A stretch of 64,000 nt of DNA. It comes from Cephalotus follicularis (Eukaryota > Streptophyta > Magnoliopsida > Oxalidales > Cephalotaceae). Position numbers and translations under genes: made by a program. Below, in pieces: positions 56,692-64,000 of this stretch; the stretch's first letter is position 1, and the number at the start of each line of letters is the position of its first letter. The stretch lies in NCBI GenBank assembly GCA_001972305.1, contig BDDD01000712.1, positions 299,787-363,786 of the forward strand, given 5' to 3'. Below the pieces are notes generated by a model. It had not been told where the DNA came from and searched no databases. It saw nothing but the letters and a program-made list of their open reading frames with translations.

Positions 56692-57258
56692 TGTTGGAAC
56701 CTTATTGCTATTTAAATAATAAAACATCTACATGCATAAAACCCTAATATATATATTGTGTTATGATCTCATGAACAAGTAGCCATATGGTTCATTTCCA
56801 AGATCTTTTGAGCATACATATATAGTTAGATATACCGATAACAAAAAGTAGGAGCAGGCGGAATTACTCACATCAATGGAGCGGCTCCTTCCTCTTTCTT
56901 TTGAGTCTTCTTGCTTCCAAAAGCACAGGTTCTTGTTGTTTGTATAGAATGGTTCTAGCCTTCAAGAGTAGAAGGCTTACAAGGTATCCACACCAAGCTT
57001 CAATCTCCAACGCGTAAGCTTCACAAGCTATCAATACTTGATTGTCTATGAGAGAGGGAGAGAGGGGCGGCTAGGGTTTTGGAGAATGGAGAAAAAGTTA
57101 TGTATGATGGAGATAGATGTGTTTATATATTTGCTACTAGACAAATCCCACTTAAACACAATCTCCTATTTCAACCAGCCCTCTTTCTTAAAATAAATTC
57201 CTTTTCTTTTAAACTTCTTTCATTCCTTAATATAATTAATCTCATTAATTATATATAT

Positions 57259-58540
57259 TGTTGACGATTAAGTCTCAATCCTTGTTTTGATGATAACATA
57301 TTTGCATTTGACAAGTTTACTTGATGTGCAAGAAATTACAGGTTCAATACCAAAGCAAAATACCATCTGCAGAAGAAGACATCGACTCTCAATAAATGAC
57401 ATCGACGTCCGTACAAGAAGACATCGATCCCTTCCACAAAGACATCGACGTCTTTAGTGCAAGATCAAAATACAATGAAGACATCGTCCTTCCAGTTATG
57501 ACATCGACGTCCGTACCGAAAGACATCGACTACTTTCAAAATGACATCGACGTCTTTAGTTCCAGAAGCAACTGTTCGAAATTGCAATTGAAGACATCGA
57601 TCCTATATGCGAAGACATCGACGTCAGTACAAAAGACATCGACGCCTTTCAATAGACATCGACGCCTTTCTAGAGCTACCTGAATTTTCCAGAAAATACA
57701 TCGACCCCTACAGAAGAAGTCGATGTGATGCTCAAAGTTTCAATACCTGGACATTTCCCAGAAATGACATCGACGCCTTTTAAAAAGACATCGACGTCTT
57801 TTTAAATGGTTTGACCCGGGAAACCTGGAACGGCTAGTACGCGCACTTCCAACGGCTATCAACTACAAAGACATCGACGCCTTTAAAAAGAAGTCAACGT
57901 CTTTATGTCAGCAGAAGACAAATTCAAAGATTGCAACTACACATTATTAAATCAAAAGCATCCATGATTTATGCAACGACTACAAATCTTTTATGCCTAT
58001 AAAAGGAAGACTGAAACCTCAGAAGAAAAACAACAATTCAGAATCATTCACATCGATTACACAACATCAAGAGAGAATTCATATCCAAGCATTCTATTGT
58101 GTAAAAAAAGCTCAAAGTGCTCCATAGTGCTCTAACAAGCTTCTAAAGCTCTATCCTTTGAGATTGTCTGAGTGGTTCATATTGAGAGCTGTATTATTCA
58201 TATCAACCTATTTGAGAGGTTATCTTGTAAACACTTTCATATTTTACTTGTAAAATCGGAGAATCCTCTAAGGCTTTGAGGTCAAGGTCTTGTGATTGAG
58301 GTCAATCACGAAGTTGTAAGGTGTAACGAATTGTTGCCTTAATCAATTCGAGATAGTGGAAACTCAAGGAGCTCCCTTGGGAAAAGTGGACGTAGGCAAG
58401 ATTTAGCCGAACCACTCTAAATTCGGAGAAGTTTTTCTATCCCTTCACTATTTACATTTAAAGTTTTTTTTAATTTCCCGATTTTACTTCAATATTCAAT
58501 TCACCCCCCCTCTTGTATATTTCAAGAGTGTTTTATTTCA
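57259..58540 (+). mobile_element. C2 solo LTR
   Basis: 1282 bp, TGTTGACGATTAAG...GTTTTATTTCA, with perfect TATAT target duplications at 57254-57258 and 58541-58545. Contains the TCGA array (57375-57905, about 16 motifs), a TATA box, the GCCGAACCACTCTAAA block and the C-rich CACCCCCCCTCTTG near its end. No internal sequence on either side, so it arose by LTR-LTR recombination. Confidence 0.93.
57998..58006 (+). promoter_or_regulatory. TATA box of C2 LTR
   Basis: TATAAAAGG in GCCTATAAAAGGAAGAC, about 90 bp after the last TCGA motif. Likely start of C2 transcription about 30 bp downstream. Confidence 0.7.
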
Positions 58541-59773
58541 TATATATATATAAATATATAAATATATATTTAATCTCATTAAATATAATTAAAAATAATT
58601 ATCCCAATTATTCTCTCATAACCGTGTTGGAAATATTAGCCCGTATAGTGTGTGACCCTATGGGTTCACTATTACGCTGGCTGTAGGATTGAATTGTGAC
58701 ACTCACAATTATTCGATTAAATATTTATTATCACATAAAAAATATTCTTTGGAACATTTAGAATTAAAACTCTTTTAATTATTTTCTTCCAAGATAAATT
58801 TATCAATTTAATCTCAGGCATCCTACTGGTCAACATCGACATCTAGCACTGCATAACTACCCCTAGGTAATATGAATAATTTGCGAACCACTATTTACAG
58901 GTACATACACGTATTGTCCCTCCATTGACAATGCTCTAATTAAATCTAGGGTACAAATTATGTCACACCCCAATAATTTAATGTTTAGCCTCGTGACTAT
59001 CTTTCATTAGCCGAAATAATATTATAGGTGCCCCTATAATATTCAACCAATGATATCACACTCTTGATATCGCGACTAGCCTGGTCAGGCATTTAATCTG
59101 TAATGAAAATCATCCTGAGCATAATCTTCTTTTACTAGAAGCAATGGATTCATTGTTGCCAGTTCACATGCCTCCATACATAAGCATACCATGTCCAACT
59201 AATGCCTGTATACACTTCATAGAATATGTATTTAAGTATCATCAAAACTCAGCACCCTATGCACAAGACATCCAGTGATGGCTCATGTCCAAGGACCACA
59301 TGCACTGCTGTAAAACTAGAATTATGTCTGACATGTAAGTAAAACTCCATACAGATATCCTATCAACAGCCACCTTCAGTGAACTCGTTAAACAAGCACC
59401 AACGTAGTTGTCATATCATCATCCATGCGAATGAGTGTGAGATCAGTCAACCTCTACTTACCGATCTGACAGTACGTGGTTTTTCTGGATTGACCATGCC
59501 CTTAGTGTCAATCCTATGACCAGGAAGATTCAAAATAAAGTATATCGAGATTCCAACTGTCACATCATGATCTCATCATGAACTTGGTTCTCTAACTTTA
59601 TTCCAGGACATTCATTTACAATTAATTAAGCATGTATTAATGAAACGAACTCATAGCCATTGATAAAAGATAAACATCTTTATTGAATTTATAAATCGTT
59701 TATACGAGATATAGTAAATACAAGCTCAATACTAGCTTGCAGGACTTTATCTCTAACAATCTCCCACTAAGTC

Positions 59774-61250
59774 CTAAAGCCAGTTGACACAGTATCTCAC
59801 ACCCATAGCATCAAGCTGTCTGTCAAAGATAGCCTTTGATAGTGCCTTAGTAAGCGGGTCTTCAATGTTGTCTTCACTTGTAACTCTTTTAACTTTTATA
59901 TCTGCACGATCAACGATCTCACGTATAAGATGAAAACGCCTAAGAATGTGTTTAGACTTTGAGTCCGATCTAGGCTCCTTGGATTGCGCTATCGCTCCAT
60001 TGTTATGACAGTATAAATATACAAGATCATCAATGTCAGGAACTACACCCAAATCTTTGATGAACTTCTTCATCCATACACCTTCCTTGGCAGCTTCCGA
60101 TACCACAATGTATTCAACTTCAGTAACTGAATCCACGGTGGTAGGTTGCTTGGAACTCTTCCAGCTCACTGCTCCACCATTCAAGGTGAACTCAAACCCC
60201 AATGTTGATTTTGAATCATCCACATCTGTCTGAAAATTAGAGTCGGTAAAAGACTCAATCTGTAAACCCTTTCCTTCATACATTTAGAATAAATCCTTAG
60301 TCCTATTAAGGTACTTGAGGATATCTTTGACAGCCTTCCAGTGTTGCTTACCGGGATCTGACTGATATCCACTTGTAACACTTACAGTTATATGGTCTAG
60401 TGCAAAGCATAGCATACATGACACTTCCAATTGCCGAAGCATATGGAATGTACATCGTCCTCTATCTTTCTTCAGCTGTCTTGGGAGACATCTGCATAGA
60501 AAGTGAAATACCATGACAAGGAGGTAGATAACATCTCTTGGAAATTTCCATGCTAAGCCGCTTAAGCACTCTGTCAATGTACAATGACTGGGATAACCCT
60601 ATCATACTTTTTCATCTATCTCCATAGACCTTTATACCTAGGATATGGCAAGCTTCTCCCAAGTCTTTCATGGAGAAAACTGTAGATAACCAGGCCTTTA
60701 CGTTTGACAACATGATCACATCATTTCTGATAAGGAGTATGTCATCGACGTATAAGACTAGAAAAGTCACTGAGCTCCCACTAACCCTTTTCTACACACA
60801 TGGTTCATCTCGATTCTTAATGAAATCAAACTCTTTAATTGTCTCATCAAATCGGATGTTCCAACTTCTCGAAGCTTGCTTTAGTCCATAAATGGACTTT
60901 TGAAGCTTGCACACTTTGTGGTCATCACCATTGGATATGAAACCCTCAGGTTGAGTCATACATATGTCTTCATCAATGTTCCATTGAGAAAAGCAGTCTT
61001 CACATCCATTTGCCATATCTGATAGTCAAAATGTACAACTATAGCAAGTAAAATCTGAATGGATTTAAGCATGGATACAGAAGAGAAAGTTTCCTCATAA
61101 TCAATCCCTTCCCGTTGGTTGTAACATTTGGCTACAAGCCTAGCTTTGAAGGTCTTCACCTTTCCATAATCTCCAATCTTCCTTTTGAAAATCCATTTGC
61201 AACCTAAGGGGTTTAACCCCTTCAGGTGCCTCCACTAGATTCCAAACTTG
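59774..61250 (-). pseudogene. Copia C3, reverse transcriptase and RNase H
   Basis: Minus strand. RNase H: ESFTDSNFQTDVDDSKSTLGF, GGAVSWKSSKQPT, TEVEYIVVSEAAKEGVW, SKHILRRFHLIREI, DPLTKALSK (169 open codons, 59774-60283). RT above it: YVDD at about 60735-60750, KLQKSIYGLKQASRSWNIRFD, DVKTAFLNGTL, ARLVAKCYNQREGIDYEETF. Frameshifts and stops near 60284, 60600, 60790 and 61160. The wording fits Tnt1/Angela/Tork-type Copia, distinct from the Sireviruses. Confidence 0.88.
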
Positions 61251-61980
61251 ATTAGAGTACATGGACTCCATTTCGGAATTCATGGCATCAACACACTACT
61301 CCGAGTCCATATCGGATATGGATTCTTTGCAGCTTACCGGATCATCATTCATGAAATTTACCTCTTGGGTACCTTCAATGAGAAAACTACCATAGTATCT
61401 CTCAGGTTAACTGGGTAATTGGGTAGATCTACGCAGGGGTTGTGTATTTGTGGTAGGTGATATTTCAAGAACATCAATTTGAACAGCATTAGATAGGTCA
61501 TCAACTTGTGGTTCTTTAGATTGTTCATCTAGTTCTATCATACTCCCACTACTGTCTTCCAACAAGAAGTCATTCTCAAGAAAAGTAGCATGCCTTGCTA
61601 CAAACACTCTGTTGTCAGGTGGATAATAGAAGTAATATCCTCTTGTTTCTTTAGGATATCCCACAAGTTTACATTTTATGGCCATAGATTCCAATTTATC
61701 TATTGATGTCTGCTTGACATATGCAGAACATGCCCATATTCTTAGGTAACTAATATTGGGTGTCTTCCCGGTCCATATCTCATATGGGGTTTTGCGAGCA
61801 GATTTCGTTGGACTCCTGTTTAATAAGAGAATAGCAGTCTCCAAAGCATAACCCCAGAAAGACAGTGGAAGTCCAGCATCACTCTCATGTTACGCACCAT
61901 GTCAAGCAAGGCACGATTTCTCCTTTCAGACACACCATTATGCTGTGGTGTTCCCGGTGTTAGATAAGGGTGTCCCTGTA
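61251..61980 (-). pseudogene. Copia C3, integrase C-terminal part
   Basis: Minus strand: TPGTPQHNGVSERRNRALLDMV with the third catalytic Glu near 61925, a frameshift near 61840, then ETAILLLNRSPTKSARKTPYEIW, ISYLRIWACSAYV, DKLESMAIKCKLVGYPKETRGYYFY and VFVARHATFLENDFL (145 open codons, 61407-61844). Upstream of HPYLTPGTPQ the core with the first two Asp residues, the protease and gag are missing. The end of recognisable pol is about 61980. Confidence 0.85.
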
Positions 61981-62049
61981 AGCGAAAAGATGATTGCAGA
62001 CATATGTTCTCAACATATGATACACTCTTAGTCGATACATTCTTAGTTC

Positions 62050-62447
62050 CATTCATGTTTAATAGTGCATATTTATGAAATATTGGCATCTTAGCTATAT
62101 GTACAATCCTAAACCGTTGAATCGGATCAGTAGATTACCATGTCAACTGAATACACATATAGTGCCTTGTCGTTTGAGGGGTTGGATCTCATGCCTGAGA
62201 TGTTATGAGAATGAGATCCTTACTACATTCTGACAAAAGTTCTGAGTCATAGGTTCACTTTCTTAGGCCAATTGATGAACCGCAAAGACTTTCCGTATTA
62301 TGCTTGCTCTGGATGTTGGGGAGGATGGATCATCTCATTACCATTTGGCTTTACCCTAAAGCTGATGCGGGGTGCGTGCTAGAGAGCATCATTGAACCGA
62401 CCCACCATAGGTTACCTATTTGGAAAGTCAACACCTCTGTCAATAGG
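62050..62447 (+). mobile_element. J-like LTR fragment
   Basis: Aligns with 6425-6820 of solo LTR J ('atagtgcatatt', 'atagtgcc(c/t)tgtcgtt(c/t)gaggg', 'gttggatctcatgcctgag', 'ccgcaaagac', 'gaggatggatcatctcatt'). It joins C3 integrase sequence on the left without a recognisable terminus and is cut on the right by LTR K after TCAATAGG. Confidence 0.65.
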
Positions 62448-64000
62448 TGTAACACCCCCGATTCGGAACCGGAATCCCACCCGATTCGGGATCGGTGTGT
62501 CACACAAAACTGAACTAAAACACGTCGAAGATATTAATCTTAATCATCATCAATACGTGGTGGTTCTAAAAGTCTGAAAACATGTATCATCATGAAACAT
62601 AAACTGAATCTGAAACATAATATGAAAACTTTATCATAAACCAAAATGTCATAATCCGAAAACCACAATACTGTTTAGATAACTGGCCTATACACGACCA
62701 TAACACTTCTAAAAACATAACCAGATCAAACTCCTAGATGATCCTCTGACATAGGGTAACTCTCTCATCACACTTGCCCATGCTGTCCCTGAAAACCTGC
62801 CGCATGAAAAAACAAAAACCAAAAACGCGGCTGAGCAAACCTCAGTACGGATATAGAATCATAAAACAGTTTACAAACAACTTATGAAACAAATCAATTT
62901 CGAAACAACATAAATACGAATCAAAACAGATACGAATCAGAACAGAACGGTTACGAAACAATACAGAACAATTACGAATCATAACAGAACGAAACAAAAA
63001 CTGTATCCGAAACAAAGCAGTTTACCAAAACGAAACAATATCAGAAATAAAACAATATCATGCTCGATACAGTATCTGAAATAAACAGATTTCGGAACAA
63101 AACCAAATAAACAGTAAACGATAACGATAACGATAAAAGCAGTAAGATTTCAAAGTTAATTCAAAACAGAAATATTAAGCAATAAATCAGTTTGAACATA
63201 CATGTAAATGCCCACGGCAAAACATATAAACCAAGTTCATAACTTGAAACCATAAAGTATACCTTTCAAAAATATAAGTTTCATAACTTTCAAAACATAC
63301 ACGAAAGCTTTCAAAACATAAGTTCGAAACCTTTAAAAAACATAAAGCATATCTTTCCCAAAACATAGGTTCCATAACTGAGCACCCAAAACATATCAGA
63401 AACACATAGTAGCAAGGGAGTAGCTAATTCCACTTTGCCAAATAGAATTGCAGTGTACGGCACTACACATACAATTCCCATATCATAACATATCCCAAAA
63501 CACATATAACTAGGATCGATCCATATGCCTCTATCCCAAATCCGATCTTCGGATATCCCAGAGAGACGCCGTAAACTAATCACACCGTTACGGAAAGTGT
63601 CATGCCTCCGTGCCAGGCCCACAACATGCCTATGGTACCCCCATAGGTGGTTATAAAAGTTCAGTATATTACCATTTCAAAAACTACGATTAAATCAAAT
63701 CATTTAAAGCACATAGAAAAGTTTCCCAAAACATAATCATAGATCGTTGTCAAACGATATCGTTTCCCATAACATATACTTTCATAATCAAAATGCAACT
63801 CTTTTAATTTCACAATAAAGAGACATTTGCATAGTATTTTGTAAACATAGCGGAATCCATTAAGCCAGAAAATATATTCAACAAATATAAACTGACTTCA
63901 TTTCAAAATCCAAACAAAACGGAGTTCATAAACCAAAAGGGAACATATTCATAAAACCGAATAACCCAAAACAAAGAATCTGTATTTATTCTCAAAACAG
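62448..64000 (-). mobile_element. LTR K, Gypsy-type, runs off the window
   Basis: Begins TGTAACACCCCCGATTCGG inside the J-like fragment. Contains words such as CCCGATTCGGGATCGG and TGTGTCACAC, then a long A-rich, AAC-rich stretch (62800-63400) with short repeated motifs (CGATAACGATAACGATAA at 63116-63135; repeated 'cttt(c)aaaacata'). No coding sequence. Orientation is a guess from the A-rich strand and from likeness to minus-strand LTRs E1/E2. Confidence 0.5.

Larger units (their letters stand above)
47885..57670. repeat. 8,245-bp tandem duplication (copies 47885-49425 and 56130-57670)
   Basis: The two 1,541-bp copies align at a constant offset of 8,245 with no indel. Each holds part of B-prime, the start of the C3 LTR and the start of the C2 LTR. 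Read by eye, 47885-49013 shows no difference, whereas the C2 LTR part (49014-49425) shows eight substitutions. The new joint is at 56129/56130, right after the C2 polypurine tract. Confidence 0.92.
56692..59758 (-). mobile_element. C3 3' LTR with C2 solo LTR inside
   Basis: TGTTGGAACC...CTCTAACA on the plus strand, i.e. TGTTAGAGATAAAG...GGTTCCAACA on the minus strand. Directly after it on the plus strand, CTCCCACTAAG is the reverse complement of a polypurine tract (CTTAGTGGGAG, 59761-59771). Without the C2 LTR and duplicated target it is about 1.78 kb. Non-coding, AT-rich, with alternating sequence at the insertion site. Confidence 0.75.

Noticed and set aside
48834-57264. Two identical 61-codon frames (48834-49019 and 57079-57264)
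   Set aside because: Identity comes from the 8,245-bp duplication; the frame lies in LTR sequence and has no recognisable family.

Overview
The window looks like intergenic nuclear DNA of a flowering plant. It is AT-rich, and every coding-like stretch I can recognise belongs to an LTR retrotransposon: Ty3/Gypsy chromoviruses of the Tekay/Del type, Ty1/Copia Sireviruses, and a Tnt1/Angela/Tork-like Copia element. Several carry a plant-type primer site complementary to initiator tRNA-Met. I see no host gene, tRNA, rRNA or CRISPR array, and I cannot name the species. Element names used here (A, B, B-prime, C1, C2, C3, E1, E2, F, G, H, I, J, K, L) are my own labels.

Layout, left to right. 1-3807: two minus-strand Gypsy-type LTRs (E1, I). 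3808-13731: one old Gypsy element F in three pieces, split by solo LTR H (itself holding solo LTR J) and by solo LTR G. 13732-20064: the 3' part of a minus-strand Sirevirus C1 inserted in F; its LTR holds Gypsy LTR E2. 20065-44594: a tandem array of chromovirus A (LTR-internal-LTR-internal-LTR-gag-partial LTR) inserted in C1, with element B inserted in the first unit (target duplication TTCAG). 44595-45591: the rest of C1, resuming where it left off 24.5 kb earlier. 45592-48446: LTR L, then LTR B-prime. 48447-62089: minus-strand Copia C3, whose LTR holds Sirevirus C2 (gag, pol and a third, env-like ORF; a foldback MITE sits inside it). An 8,245-bp segment here is tandemly repeated; the second copy keeps C2 only as a solo LTR with TATAT target duplications. 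62090-64000: a J-like LTR fragment cut by LTR K.

Read as nested insertions, one lineage is F > C1 > A > B and another is F > C1 > L > B-prime > C3 > C2 > MITE. No element has an intact set of open frames; most show stops, frameshifts and deletions.

The signal not explained by ordinary element anatomy is a set of irregular arrays of short palindromes centred on TCGA, in LTRs of both superfamilies (A, B, B-prime, C1, C2, E1, E2). Arm sequences are family-specific and turn over quickly. One more array, followed by a TATA box, lies directly upstream of the env-like ORF of C2, which suggests a dedicated internal promoter. All calls were made by reading; no alignment or database search was run.
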